The notes under the pieces are model-generated. The model worked only from the letters and a program-made list of their open reading frames with translations. It was not told where the DNA came from and did no database searches. Below, in pieces: positions 1-8,968 of a stretch of 64,000 bases of DNA. Each line of letters starts with the position of its first letter. Within the stretch, counting starts at the first letter, position 1. Position numbers and translations under genes: made by a program. Origin of the DNA: Colwellia sp. PAMC 21821. Lineage in GTDB: Bacteria > Pseudomonadota > Gammaproteobacteria > Enterobacterales > Alteromonadaceae. Location: the NCBI RefSeq assembly GCF_002077175.1, contig NZ_CP014943.1:930001-994000 (forward strand), read 5' to 3'.

Positions 1-2188
1 AAAAATAATGAGATTGTTTACTTTCTTCACATCCATTTTCTGTTGTTGTTGCTTCTATCGGTATTAGTGGGCAAGGCAGAATGTCAGCTTTACGTTTAGC
101 TACTTGCTTATTTAGACTGTTAACACGTTTGTCGATAAAGTTATTGTGATTAACCTGATATTGTTCAAGAGCACTATTACCATGTGTTGCGTTGCTTTGT
201 ATCACATTGACGCTATGCACGTGTGTGGTAAATTCGTCTATCCATGCGCAGCCTATTTCAGCTTTTGCTTCGTCTCGACTTTTGGTGAAAATTTGCCAGC
301 CTTTTTTGTAGGCATTGAAGTAACCTAGCGCTAAATCTGGCGGAATAGTTGCCGATGAGATCATGACTTTTCTACCTAACATGCCTGCTAAGTGAATAAG
401 TCTGCCAATGGCGATTAAATCATCGCCAGTAAAATCATCTATTTCATCAATAACAAGATCAGAAGACATTAACCGTAAACTCGGCAAAATATAGCGACCA
501 CCTCGCTTGGTTTCTGTTGCCGCCATTAAGTGGTCAATGGTGCACGCCAGCACTGGCGCATATAAAAACTGTTTATCTTTAGTACACGTTAATACGGTAC
601 TTAGCCCTTCTTCGGGTATTTCGCAGTCATAATCAATAAACTCCTCTAATAAGGTCTCTTGTGATTCTGAGCCTAAAACCTCATCAGTTATTTCATCTTG
701 TTTAATTTCTCGTTGGTTGTGCAGTTCAGCAACCGCCCTTGAGCCAATTAATACCGCAAGGTCTGCATTGGTTAAACCTATTCGGTCACGATATTCATCA
801 CCTGTTTGCAAAGTTAATGTACGTAACCCCAGAGCAAGAATATAACGCAGGCTTTTGCCGTCAGCCGATAACGCACGCATAACCTTAGCGTTGGCAAATG
901 TTTTACCACAACCGGTACTTGCCATGTTAACCGCGAAAAAACCTGTTACTTTTTTGTCTTGCTGTGTTTTCCATTCATTAATTTTGGTTACGGCTTTATC
1001 TTGCCATTTATATTTAGGGTCTGAACTTACCCGCCTTAACTCTTGAATATCAGTTGCCACTGGTGGCTCTTTTTCAAATGCGGGTAATAAATGTGCGGTG
1101 TCTAAGGCGTTTTTTGCCACGCCTACCAAGTGCTCATCAAGCTTTTGCTTTAGCTCGCTAGTATTTCGATCAGTATTAGCGAATAGTCCTGTACTATTTT
1201 TCCAGTTTTTCGCGGCATTTTGTGATGAATAAAAGTGATCACCTAACATTAAACACAAACGCGCATGGTGTAATACCAAACGATAACTTCCGTCTTTCAT
1301 CGCTGATTCAAGCAAAGGCAAATTATTGAGTAGGCTAGTTGACCAACGTTTTATTTTTTGAGTCCACTGTATTGACTCTGATAACAAACCATTGGGAAAT
1401 TCAAAACAATGCTTTACGCGTTTGTTGTATTCTGCTTCATCTATCTTGTTTTCATAGCCCCATTTTTGGGTTATACGTTTAAGCGTAGTGGCTATATCAG
1501 GTGCTTTGTCACAGCGCCAATCTTCTTTCGAATAGGGTAGGCGATGATGCGAAACAATTAACCAAGCTAATAGTTTTGCCGCGTTAGGCAACTTATCTAA
1601 TGGTGTTGAGTTTTGTGTTTTAATAGTTGCTTTTAACTGTGTTTCAGTAAAACCGTTTTGCGCTAATTCGGTTAACCATGTTTCATCACTTTTACTATTC
1701 ACTAAGGCATTAAGTAATAAAACAGAAATCCATTCATGCCTTAGCGGATCACCTTTGAATTTATTTTTACTATTAGGGCTTAACTTCTCTTGAAATAAAC
1801 GAGATGCTTTTCCCCAGTCATGAAGTAACGCTGAAAGCGCTGTAAGTGATTTAATTAACGGTAAGTATTTCCAGTCACTTTCTATTTCACTATTTAACAA
1901 ATTTTTCTTAGTACTATTCACCGCGACTACACCTGCTGCATTAAACTTGTTTTTATTCCCTACCACCCAAATAAACTGACTTCTTGAACGCGAACGTATC
2001 CAATGGCAACTTACCGCGGTGCTTTTGCTGGCGGTTTGACGGAGCATACTTTTTACGGTGACTAAGCCATCTTCGGTGATGATGGTTTGCCAGGTATTAT
2101 CACCAATACGATTGGCAAAGGCGTCAAGCACGCGGCGTGTTTTTTTCAGCGCATTTTTTTCACACTGGCTAACAAAAGTGACCATCAT
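1..2188 (-). CDS. cas3: CRISPR-associated Cas2-Cas3 fusion helicase/nuclease, type I-F (3' end outside window)
   Basis: The reading frame is open from an ATG at 2188 to the window edge (about 729 residues), so the C-terminus is missing. The N-terminus starts MMVTFVSQCEKNALKKTRRV, the Cas2-like domain fused to Cas3 in subtype I-F. An HD nuclease motif (HDWGK) lies near residue 123, Walker A (STGCGKT) near residue 424, and a DExx-type motif (VIDEIDDF) near residue 580. I checked that the start, HD, Walker A and DEID motifs share one frame, so no frameshift is visible. In I-F systems this protein is recruited by the Csy complex to unwind and degrade target DNA, and its Cas2 part works with Cas1 in spacer acquisition. 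It follows cas1 by 60 bp on the same strand. The csy genes and the array are expected further left and are not in the window. Confidence 0.93.
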   Translation of the reverse strand, partial: MMVTFVSQCEKNALKKTRRVLDAFANRIGDNTWQTIITEDGLVTVKSMLRQTASKSTAVSCHWIRSRSRSQFIWVVGNKNKFNAAGVVAVNSTKKNLLNSEIESDWKYLPLIKSLTALSALLHDWGKASRLFQEKLSPNSKNKFKGDPLRHEWISVLLLNALVNSKSDETWLTELAQNGFTETQLKATIKTQNSTPLDKLPNAAKLLAWLIVSHHRLPYSKEDWRCDKAPDIATTLKRITQKWGYENKIDEAEYNKRVKHCFEFPNGLLSESIQWTQKIKRWSTSLLNNLPLLESAMKDGSYRLVLHHARLCLMLGDHFYSSQNAAKNWKNSTGLFANTDRNTSELKQKLDEHLVGVAKNALDTAHLLPAFEKEPPVATDIQELRRVSSDPKYKWQDKAVTKINEWKTQQDKKVTGFFAVNMASTGCGKTFANAKVMRALSADGKSLRYILALGLRTLTLQTGDEYRDRIGLTNADLAVLIGSRAVAELHNQREIKQDEITDEVLGSESQETLLEEFIDYDCEIPEEGLSTVLTCTKDKQFLYAPVLACTIDHLMAATETKRGGRYILPSLRLMSSDLVIDEIDDFTGDDLIAIGRLIHLAGMLGRKVMISSATIPPDLALGYFNAYKKGWQIFTKSRDEAKAEIGCAWIDEFTTHVHSVNVIQSNATHGNSALEQYQVNHNNFIDKRVNSLNKQVAKRKADILPCPLIPIEATTTENGCEESKQSHYF

Positions 2189-2248
2189 AATGCGAACAAC
2201 GCTTTGGTGAGTTTATGTGGTGAATATAGTTGACTCACTAAAAATAAA

Positions 2249-3235
2249 CTAATCATCACGTGGGGCGTTCTCATCTTCGTTAATAAATTCAGCGAGAGCT
2301 ATTTCTTTAACTTTGTTAAAAATGAAATCGAGAGATTTGTGGTCTGTAAATGCTTGTAATATTTGTTGTCTGAACTCTTGCTCTGTGGCGTTTTCTTTCG
2401 CGCAAATAAATGCCCACGGTAACACTAAGGTGTCTTTTATTAAGTCTGCAACGTCAAATACTAATGCCCCTCGCCTGGTTTTTCCATGCATGACTGCAAA
2501 ACCGTGAGGAATACCTAACACCCATAAGGTGCAAGCGGCTAATCCATAAGCTAAATAATTACCGTGATTTAAAAAGTCATTAGCAAGGTCTGTGGACTGG
2601 TGCTGGCGTGTAAAGTTAGCTGTTTTTGTCGCATTAGCGGCAAATTTATAAAGCGTTTTAGTGAGTTGTGCTTCGGTTAACAATAATTCACTTTGTTTAG
2701 TCGCTTTTTCAGTGCGTTGCTCAAAGGTTTTAAGCGCACTTTCTATACCTGATATATTAAAGCCGTTTTGCTTTAGGTCTTTATCTCTTTGCCATATACG
2801 CATTAAGTATTCAATACGTGCAGCTTGGATCATTTTTGCAGCAGCTAGGCGTTTTTTATCATCGAACCAAAAGCTCACCCAACCTTGCAGATATTCTGTT
2901 GGTCTATACTCGCTTTGCGGTGTCATCCATTCGATAGCATGTTCAACATTGTTTGCCATATAGAGTGGAGTACCTCCACCACCACTAAAACCTACTAACA
3001 CGCCAGCTTGACTTAACATACGCATAGCAGCTTGAGTAATTGAAGTACCATTACCCAATAATAAAACAGTGGTATTGGCGATAGGGATATTGAAGTATTG
3101 GTTTTCTTTATTCGCTTCTGTGAGATACAAAACGCGACCATCTTTTTGCATGACCCGACAATATTCTAAGTAATAAATATTGGCACGTTTTGAGTGGAGA
3201 ATACTTTTGAGATCTGAGGGGCTAAAATCATCCAT
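2249..3235 (-). CDS. cas1: CRISPR-associated endonuclease Cas1, type I-F
   Basis: Integrase of new spacers, acting as a complex with the Cas2 part of the downstream Cas2-3 fusion. The N-terminus MDDFSPSDLKSILHSKRAN and the stretch HGKTRRGALVFDVADL near residues 250-270, with the metal-binding His and Asp, are typical of subtype I-F Cas1. At about 328 residues the length fits the family. I place the start at the ATG at 3235. A TTG nine bases upstream (3244) is also open and lies about 12 bases after an AGGA, so it cannot be excluded, but the family normally begins at MDDF. It is the first gene of the visible cas operon, and no CRISPR repeats are seen upstream of it. Confidence 0.95.
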   Translation of the reverse strand: MDDFSPSDLKSILHSKRANIYYLEYCRVMQKDGRVLYLTEANKENQYFNIPIANTTVLLLGNGTSITQAAMRMLSQAGVLVGFSGGGGTPLYMANNVEHAIEWMTPQSEYRPTEYLQGWVSFWFDDKKRLAAAKMIQAARIEYLMRIWQRDKDLKQNGFNISGIESALKTFEQRTEKATKQSELLLTEAQLTKTLYKFAANATKTANFTRQHQSTDLANDFLNHGNYLAYGLAACTLWVLGIPHGFAVMHGKTRRGALVFDVADLIKDTLVLPWAFICAKENATEQEFRQQILQAFTDHKSLDFIFNKVKEIALAEFINEDENAPRDD

Positions 3236-3646
3236 GACACGCAAGCGCTTTTTAAATCCTTGTTTGCATACACATTGAAGCGATTCTAAATAATTGTCAA
3301 TACTTTCATATAACTAATCAATAACTGAAGCTTTAATTAAATCACTTCAGTTGATTTACAGCCAATATGTAGTGCTTCCTCGTTTTACAGAGTATTCGCA
3401 TGTCAATAAGCTTGATATTAAGATAAGTATTGGAATTTGGAACATCTGAAATAAATACAGTAAAAGCTGCTATTGCTAGCAATATAATAATTACTGTATA
3501 TACCAATACCTCAAACTATTAGTGTTTCTGGTTTATATATAACTCATTAATTTAGCTAGCATTGAAAATGAGCCCTACAGAAATAGCACTGCAGAGCCCA
3601 TAAATATTAGTATGCGCGTAAGTATTAAACAATTGTGAATCTATAG
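3236..3646. other. Intergenic region upstream of cas1
   Basis: No gene, CRISPR repeat or RNA is recognised here. On the minus strand a TTGACA hexamer lies at 3300-3295, about 60 bases upstream of the cas1 start, but the matching -10 (CAATGT) is poor. It is at most a weak candidate promoter. The region is very AT-rich and separates the cas genes from the Rep/AlpA element. Confidence 0.3.
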
Positions 3647-4375
3647 CTAATTTAGAATGTATTGCTCTAGCTTGAGTGCTTTTACAATAGATTTATAGCT
3701 GCGATCATTTTTATGGCTTCGATTGATTTCATAAATAACCTTAGAGTCAGTATGATTTATAACTCCCTCACATTCAGAGTGTAAACTTAAAATAGGGGAA
3801 CGATTTTTTAGTTTTTTTCTGACATCATATTCAAGTGATGCACACCTTTCGAGCCATGAAGTGAAATGCCGCCCTTCATCAGCTTGCTTATCCATAATTG
3901 CCTCCTTAAGACAGCTAAATTCTTCACTTTTTGTTATTGTATTCTCTAAAAAACAAATTAAATCTATATCACCATAGGTATCTTGAATATCTAAATAACT
4001 GCCAAACAAAACTACTTTTTTAACTCTGTACAATAAAGTTTTATCATTATTAATAAGATTAACTCTCTGTAAAAACTCTCGAAAACTTTTATCTACTGTA
4101 GATTTTTTATACCTTCCTCGCGCGCTTGCTAAAGCTAGCCTAGACCCCTCCTTGGTGACTAACCATTGTTTATATTTGGGAGGACTATTAGGGCTTAATT
4201 CAATAAAGCCCTCATCGCTCAGAGCTTCAATAATACTAAGAGCTTTTTTGTAAGATATATCCAACGTTCTAACTATCAGAGACAGATTAATAATTTCATT
4301 TTTAATCTTTCGTAATAACGCTCTAGCATCTATAGCGGGCAATGTAGCTATAATTTGATTAGGACTGATATTCAT
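3647..4375 (-). CDS. Winged-helix nucleotidyltransferase-fold protein
   Basis: Residues 1-90 look like a winged-helix DNA-binding domain, with helices ending in a wing around KYKQWLVTKEG. Residues 115-150 contain VVLFGSYLDIQDTYGDIDLI, matching the hGS-x(n)-DxD signature of minimal (MNT/Pol-beta-fold) nucleotidyltransferases; the two Asp residues of GDID would bind metal. Such proteins can be antitoxins, regulators or AMP-transferring enzymes, and the sequence does not decide which. No HEPN partner gene is adjacent. The gene starts three bases after the rep stop codon, so the two are almost certainly co-transcribed and translationally linked. Part of the small mobile element at 3.6-6.9 kb. Confidence 0.7.
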   Translation of the reverse strand: MNISPNQIIATLPAIDARALLRKIKNEIINLSLIVRTLDISYKKALSIIEALSDEGFIELSPNSPPKYKQWLVTKEGSRLALASARGRYKKSTVDKSFREFLQRVNLINNDKTLLYRVKKVVLFGSYLDIQDTYGDIDLICFLENTITKSEEFSCLKEAIMDKQADEGRHFTSWLERCASLEYDVRKKLKNRSPILSLHSECEGVINHTDSKVIYEINRSHKNDRSYKSIVKALKLEQYILN

Positions 4376-4378
4376 TTG

Positions 4379-5359
4379 TTAAGCTCCACTATTTGCATAG
4401 GTTAACAATTCATCGAATTGCTCTTTCAAAATATCGCGGTTTAATTTATCAGGTATTGTAAAAGTACTTAATTGCCCATCACGACAAATTGTATCTAACG
4501 TTTTAGTATCATCATCAATAACCGATCTAATAAGATCGATTGTTCTTCCTCTCACTTTTTTCAAAGTAAGGGTTTTCTGTAGTAAAGTTGTGGAAACCTC
4601 CTTAGCAACGATCTTTTCAACATTAAGAGGCTCACAGTTTTTCAGCATTTTACGATGTGCCTTAGGAAATGATGATACAAATATACCATCAGGGTTTATC
4701 AAGGCTTCAAGCGGAATTAAAACCTTTCCTTGGTTTTTTAAAACAACTTCATGCCTGGTCCAATTCTTATATTCGGGGTCATTTTTAGCTAACTTAAGTT
4801 CCTTACCTTTTTCATAAATTCGGACAAACTTATAAGACAACTTTGAACCTAAATACTTTGTTCTTCCTGAGCTAGAACAATGTGTTTCTGAAGTTAGTTT
4901 AGGGCCACTTTTAGAGTTATATTTACTACTAGAGTAGTCTTGCTGTGCTCTCCTTAAGTTATATTTTCCACTTTTATCATCTAGACAAATATCTAGCCTC
5001 CTAATGATTCCACAGTATGCTTTTGAAAATTCATAGATAGCTGAGAACCCCTCATCCTCCAGCTGAATATAGGAGCATAAAGAACCATTAAGCTCTAGCT
5101 TTACCAAACTATCGTGATAATTTATTTTAATTGATCCAACTGACTTATTATTTTTAGCCATATAATCACAATAAAGAATATTTCCAGCGGTAAATTTATG
5201 TGTTAACTGTGGTTTATTAATTCCTACTCTTATTTTAAAGCGTCTCATTAAATACTTAATTTTTAATATAATATGATTCATTTCTAGATTATTTTTTGTT
5301 TGAAAACTAATTGCGCAATGATCGATTAATGTCTTATTTTTGGTACACACTGTACTCAT
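4379..5359 (-). CDS. Phage/plasmid replication initiation protein (Rep_trans / RstA-like)
   Basis: A 326-residue protein. The motifs RRLDICLDD (about residue 120), KYLGSKLSYKFVRIYEKG (about 168-185) and NWTRHEVVLK (about 200) match, in order, the conserved blocks of the replication initiation factor family (PF02486), which includes RstA of filamentous phage CTX and rolling-circle Rep proteins. It probably nicks and initiates replication of a small phage- or plasmid-like element that is integrated here. It lies downstream of an AlpA-type regulator and immediately upstream of the nucleotidyltransferase gene. No capsid, pilus-assembly or integrase gene is visible, so the element is either a satellite or a remnant. 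The family call is from recalled motifs, not a search. Confidence 0.75.
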   Translation of the reverse strand: MSTVCTKNKTLIDHCAISFQTKNNLEMNHIILKIKYLMRRFKIRVGINKPQLTHKFTAGNILYCDYMAKNNKSVGSIKINYHDSLVKLELNGSLCSYIQLEDEGFSAIYEFSKAYCGIIRRLDICLDDKSGKYNLRRAQQDYSSSKYNSKSGPKLTSETHCSSSGRTKYLGSKLSYKFVRIYEKGKELKLAKNDPEYKNWTRHEVVLKNQGKVLIPLEALINPDGIFVSSFPKAHRKMLKNCEPLNVEKIVAKEVSTTLLQKTLTLKKVRGRTIDLIRSVIDDDTKTLDTICRDGQLSTFTIPDKLNRDILKEQFDELLTYANSGA

Positions 5360-5463
5360 TTAAATTGTCCTAAAATGGTGCTGATTCTCTTTATCTCTCT
5401 AGCTTTAACAAAGATAAACATCTAACTGAATAGCCGCTTTATTATCAAGGCGGCTATTTAAAT

Positions 5464-5643
5464 TTATAACGATGACTGAATTCGTTCAGCCATCCACTCG
5501 TCGATTAATTGGCTAGACCATGCAACAGCTCGTGGTCCAAGCTTTATATTTTTTGGGAATCGATTCTCTGCCATCATTGCGTAAATAGAGCTCTTTCCTA
5601 ACCCTGTTTTTGCCATAACTGCTGGTAGTTTTATAAAGTACAT
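5464..5643 (-). CDS. AlpA-family transcriptional regulator, 59 residues
   Basis: A short ORF from an ATG at 5643 to a TAA at 5464. It begins MYFIKLPAVMAKTGLGKSSI, continues YAMMAENRFPKNIKLG, and ends near DEWMAERIQ. This is the characteristic compact MerR-like helix-turn-helix of AlpA (prophage CP4-57 regulator) proteins: LPAVMAKTGLGKSSIY is the HTH and RFPKNIKLGPRAVAW the wing. AlpA proteins switch on excision or replication genes of integrated elements. It sits about 100 bp upstream of rep on the same strand, as expected for control of this element. Confidence 0.85.
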   Translation of the reverse strand: MYFIKLPAVMAKTGLGKSSIYAMMAENRFPKNIKLGPRAVAWSSQLIDEWMAERIQSSL

Positions 5644-5757
5644 TTGTGATTCCTTTGGGCGTAAAAACCCCGTCGTTACTGATTTCAGTAATTAAAGTTT
5701 GCTATAAAAATATGGAGCTAAATAAAACCTTAAGGCTTTATTTTTTAGGTATTACCT

Positions 5758-6108
5758 TTAATGGTTAAACCTAAAAAAGTATTTTTTTTGAAAGTGGCCG
5801 GACAGGAGATGCATAATCGGTAACGAAGTTTTTATGAGGTGCCGTAATTTGCAGAACATGCTTACTAAAGGTTTTATGGGGGGAGTGTCAAAAATTACTG
5901 GTGAAAAACTAAATTTTTGAATTTTATTTACATTCATATACTTTGATATATTACAAATATGCAATCGTGTTACTTGGTTTCCAGCTAAATCGCATTCTTG
6001 ATCATCTATTAAGGTCATGCTTATACCATTTATCTTGATCACTATGAGTTGAAATATTTTTTCAACTCGATTAGAAGCAAAACAACTTTCAAATATACTT
6101 TTATTCAT
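5758..6108 (-). CDS. Hypothetical protein, 116 residues
   Basis: An open frame between the iteron region and alpA, on the same strand as the rest of the element. I recognise no domain. Upstream of the ATG I see no convincing Shine-Dalgarno sequence, and the composition (many Phe, Ile, Lys and His) is what random AT-rich DNA would give. It may be a real element gene or a chance ORF, and position is the only support. Confidence 0.3.
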   Translation of the reverse strand: MNKSIFESCFASNRVEKIFQLIVIKINGISMTLIDDQECDLAGNQVTRLHICNISKYMNVNKIQKFSFSPVIFDTPPIKPLVSMFCKLRHLIKTSLPIMHLLSGHFQKKYFFRFNH

Positions 6109-6221
6109 AATTCAATCTACTTAAGGTTATATTTAGTATGCTAAGAGCCAGTAACAACTAGAAACGGTTACTCAAAGCCAACACTGTCCAGAGCCAAGAA
6201 TGACGCATTAAAACCTGCATG

Positions 6222-6329
6222 TCATTCAACACCTCTTTTTTAATCCAGCTAGTTCCAATAGGATCTAGCAAGATCCAGCGCGACTAATTTGCCACAACTT
6301 TTAGCTAAAATCATTCAGCACCTCTTTTT
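6222..6329. repeat. Pair of 19-bp direct repeats in the element's non-coding region
   Basis: TCATTCAACACCTCTTTTT at 6222-6240 recurs with one mismatch (TCATTCAGCACCTCTTTTT) at 6311-6329, 89 bp apart. They lie between the hypothetical ORF at 5758 and the iterons at 6399. They could be further replication or attachment sequences of the element, and no function can be assigned from sequence alone. Confidence 0.5.
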
Positions 6330-6398
6330 AATAAAAGAATAAAATACAACATATAAAGCTAATACAATCGATGTGATCAAGTCTGCGAATACATCAAT

Positions 6399-6450
6399 TG
6401 ATCACATAACCTGATCACAATTACTGATCACAATTACTGATCACAATTAC
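6399..6450. repeat. Four tandem 13-bp iterons, candidate replication origin or operator of the small element
   Basis: Three exact copies of TGATCACAATTAC occupy 6412-6424, 6425-6437 and 6438-6450. A diverged copy (TGATCACATAACC) precedes them in phase at 6399-6411, and TGATTTAACTTAT follows in phase. Each unit contains the palindrome TGATCA. Back-to-back iterons upstream of alpA and rep are typical of Rep-bound origins or regulator-bound operators. The surrounding 6109-6540 stretch has no supported gene. Confidence 0.65.
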
Positions 6451-6540
6451 TGATTTAACTTATTGAAAAATTTATAATAAATATTCTTTGATTGTTTGGT
6501 TAGATATTTGGTAAATGAATTTTAATATGAATTAGATAAG

Positions 6541-6870
6541 TTACAGGTATGGGGTAACCGTTTTAAGAGAGGCAGCTAAAGTTTTATAGTATTGTAAACT
6601 GCTTGTCATAGATATTTTCTCGTTAATGAAAATAGCGCCATGATATCTCTGTTTGAGTTGGTAGTAGGTAGGCCCTAATGTTATATCCAAAATAACATCT
6701 TGAGATTTAACATGTTCTAATTGCTCTAAACAAAGAGCTCTATATTCAAAGCGTGTTAATTTTTTATCTAAAGGTATACCGTACAAAACTTTGGCACGCC
6801 CTCCATGCTTTATAGCATTAAAATTACCTTTAGGCGCGCCAGCACCATTTCTTTTACCACCTCTTGGCAT
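6541..6870 (-). CDS. Small basic Gly-rich mobile-element protein (PRGGKRNGAGAPKGN family), function unknown
   Basis: About 109 residues. The N-terminus MPRGGKRNGAGAPKGNFNA followed by IKHGGR is a signature common to small basic proteins in prophages and integrative elements; their function is not established. The ATG at 6870 is preferred because a GGAGG lies six bases upstream. The ATG at 6885 would place that GGAGG inside the gene. The 5' part of this gene is duplicated at 13.6-13.7 kb in the same orientation, bracketing the HNH and integron regions. Middle and C-terminal parts are unremarkable. Confidence 0.6.
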   Translation of the reverse strand: MPRGGKRNGAGAPKGNFNAIKHGGRAKVLYGIPLDKKLTRFEYRALCLEQLEHVKSQDVILDITLGPTYYQLKQRYHGAIFINEKISMTSSLQYYKTLAASLKTVTPYL

Positions 6871-7115
6871 ATAACCTCCGTCCATATAAAGAAAACAAAA
6901 AGGTTATCAAAGGTGCGCAATTATAAAAATGTTACTTTTTTATAATTTTCAAGTTGTAGCAAGGTAGCTAAGTATTTTTTGATGAGCTTTATAAGCTATA
7001 AGAGGTCAAAAACGTGTTGTTCTATACTTATCAAGTATTAGCTTCAGTCTAATTTTAAACTGAAATAACGAAACCTGAAAATATACTATATTCGTTATCT
7101 GTTATTAAAAATAAC

Positions 7116-7745
7116 CTAGTTATCAATTATATATTGTTTTACTTTTTTCTCTCTATACTTTACATAGCCCCATATTAAAGAATCTAGAATTTTTTCATCT
7201 GAAAAGTTATGAGGCGAAAATCTATTCTTAAATTTATTCATGGCGCTTTTAATCTCTTTACAAGCAATCGCTTTCTTTTGTTCTTGAATAAGGTAATAGA
7301 TTAAGCCATTTGCATTCTTTCGTTTTTTTTCAAAATTATTATCACTACTAATTGGGATGAAATAAAAATCTCGTACTTTAGAATCATATATAGGGAAAGT
7401 ACCGTTGATCATGTGCATGAGTTTCGATATAAACGAAAATTGAAATGATGAGTATTTACCTGCTTTATCTGTTGTAACTCCATTAAAGTGAGTACAGACT
7501 TCATCCAGTGTTACTGACTTTTTGTTCTTATTATTTTCCAAAAATTCGAAATACTTTGTATTAAAATCAGAATCAGGCGATATATATCTCATCACCCAAA
7601 AAGTACGATATTTGGTTTGATAATTAATATCTTTTGCAACGTTTATTGAGCTTAGTTCGTTCAAAAGGAACTCGTAGTCTTTGACATGCTCATGACCAAT
7701 TTCGTCAAGCAGATTGTCAATATTTTTGTTAATACATTGATACAC
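7116..7745 (-). CDS. Hypothetical protein, 209 residues, possibly partner of the HNH gene
   Basis: I do not recognise the family with confidence. A central block, FSFISKLMHMINGTFPIYDS (about residues 103-122), resembles the F-x-SK-h-H-hIN-x-x-FPIYDS block I associate with helical proteins of uncharacterised defence or repair-like genes. The remainder is charged and helix-rich, with a Lys-rich stretch near residues 140-165. It begins at a GTG (7745). It lies 82 bp downstream of the HNH nuclease gene on the same strand and is probably in its operon. The position in a strip of phage-related and defence genes suggests, but does not show, a defence role. Confidence 0.6.
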   Translation of the reverse strand: MYQCINKNIDNLLDEIGHEHVKDYEFLLNELSSINVAKDINYQTKYRTFWVMRYISPDSDFNTKYFEFLENNKNKKSVTLDEVCTHFNGVTTDKAGKYSSFQFSFISKLMHMINGTFPIYDSKVRDFYFIPISSDNNFEKKRKNANGLIYYLIQEQKKAIACKEIKSAMNKFKNRFSPHNFSDEKILDSLIWGYVKYREKKVKQYIIDN

Positions 7746-7827
7746 TATAATAAACCTTTAACGATGACGAAAATTATGACGGCGTTCACACTTATTGAGT
7801 GTCCCTTGAAAACATGTATACCTGAGT

Positions 7828-8301
7828 TTAAAACTTGACCTCTATAGGCGGTATTTGTTCCATATCATAAACCACTATACCTGCAGCTTTATACCTATCC
7901 CAACCATCTAATTCAGGGTTAGACTTTTCAGCGATTGATAATAGGTTATGTTCATTCACAGTGACAACACACCCCACTACATCTTTTAAGTATTTTTCAA
8001 TATTTATTGGATCATTTAAGATACGAAGTGATAGTTTTTTTCTTGGAAATACATGTTCATGTTGAACGGACTCGTCACTATCACTCAAAACACCTGCTGT
8101 TCGATACTTTGTTGTATATTTACCGTGAGCTTCAGATATTAACCATTGAACTTCAGTTAGTATTTTCTTTTTGTGCTGCTCCATTATATCAATACCAATT
8201 ACAGCTTTTGCGATTTCGATAGCACTTAACACTTTGTCGTTTGCTTTAGGTGAGCTAATAAAAGCCTGTTTTACTTTTTTTATTTGATTCTTTGTTGGCA
8301 T
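7828..8301 (-). CDS. HNH-type nuclease-like protein
   Basis: 157 residues. The core QHEHVFPRKKL (about residues 79-89) followed by VVGCVVTVNEHNLL (about 108-121) looks like a degenerate HNH/beta-beta-alpha-metal nuclease motif: His in EHVFPR, Asn in NEHN and a trailing His. An N-terminal Lys-rich helical region of about 70 residues could bind DNA or a partner. ATG at 8301, preceded by an AGG. It would cut DNA if the motif is real, but the target is unknown. It is followed by the unknown 209-residue gene. Confidence 0.65.
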   Translation of the reverse strand: MPTKNQIKKVKQAFISSPKANDKVLSAIEIAKAVIGIDIMEQHKKKILTEVQWLISEAHGKYTTKYRTAGVLSDSDESVQHEHVFPRKKLSLRILNDPINIEKYLKDVVGCVVTVNEHNLLSIAEKSNPELDGWDRYKAAGIVVYDMEQIPPIEVKF

Positions 8302-8774
8302 AATTTACCTAAACGTAATCAGTTACTATATAAATAATCCAAGAGTATAACGTAATGATAATTTAATAGTTTTGGATAGCTTAGTAAATATTAACACAAG
8401 TATATGAGGGGCTCGTTCTGCAAACTCAATGCAAATAAAGTAAGAAGATAAACTAAGACAAAAACGGTCGGCTTTTACTCTTTCGTTAGCCAACTTTTTT
8501 GACTTTTAATAATTAGGTCGATAGATATCAGGAGAAAATTTGGCAAGTTTAATTAAAATATTGGGTAATTACATCGGTTATGCCACCCAATTGCATTAGA
8601 ACTTCCGGTTATTATCATTCACTACTGCCACTAAATAGTATTAACTTTGACCATCTAATATCATTTAGGTTAACCATTAATTTTAATAAATAAATCATTC
8701 TAATTTTAGGAAAGCAGTCTTTAAGACTAATTTTATAATGGCAACTGTTCCGACAATATATTCAATTGCTGTTG
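8302..8774. other. Gene-free stretch between the HNH gene and the cassette array
   Basis: No ORF with a credible start and composition, no RNA and no clear terminator is seen on either strand. The stretch ends where the repeat family of the cassette array begins. It probably holds decayed cassette or repeat material, because the attC half-site at 8960-8965 has no identifiable partner to its left. Confidence 0.4.
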
Positions 8775-8959
8775 GTTGTGGCTTAAGGCAGCAGCTAGCC
8801 AATAGCGGTCATTAGGTTTTTGTGAATCCATGAACATATTTAGGACAATTTTAGCCAAGACTTTACACTCGACTGTTAGTCGGGCTTAAGTTCATAGTCG
8901 TCTGTGGCTTTTCAGCTCAGAACGCTAAAATTTACTAGTTGTCCACCTCAGGGCGTGTT
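8775..8959 (-). repeat. End-A repeat, solitary copy next to an attC half-site
   Basis: Read on the minus strand this begins next to GCTAAC (8965-8960) with AACACGCCCTGAGGTGGACA and continues through TGTTCATGGATTCACAAA and CCTAATGACCGCTATTGGCT. It is clearly related to 11000-11153 and more distantly to 13443-13560. It marks one end of the recombinase-bearing unit described at 10016-11160. The opposite end (the 256-bp repeat) is absent here, so this looks like a deletion derivative. The GCTAAC serves as the R''-type box of the 8969 gene's cassette. Confidence 0.6.
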
Positions 8960-8968
8960 GTTAGCAAG

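Noticed and set aside
1..2100. Plus-strand ORFs at 146-328 and 855-1046
   Set aside because: They lie opposite the continuous cas3 reading frame, which carries HD and helicase motifs.
6399..6450. The 13-bp repeats as a CRISPR array
   Set aside because: Units are contiguous with no spacers and far shorter than I-F repeats.
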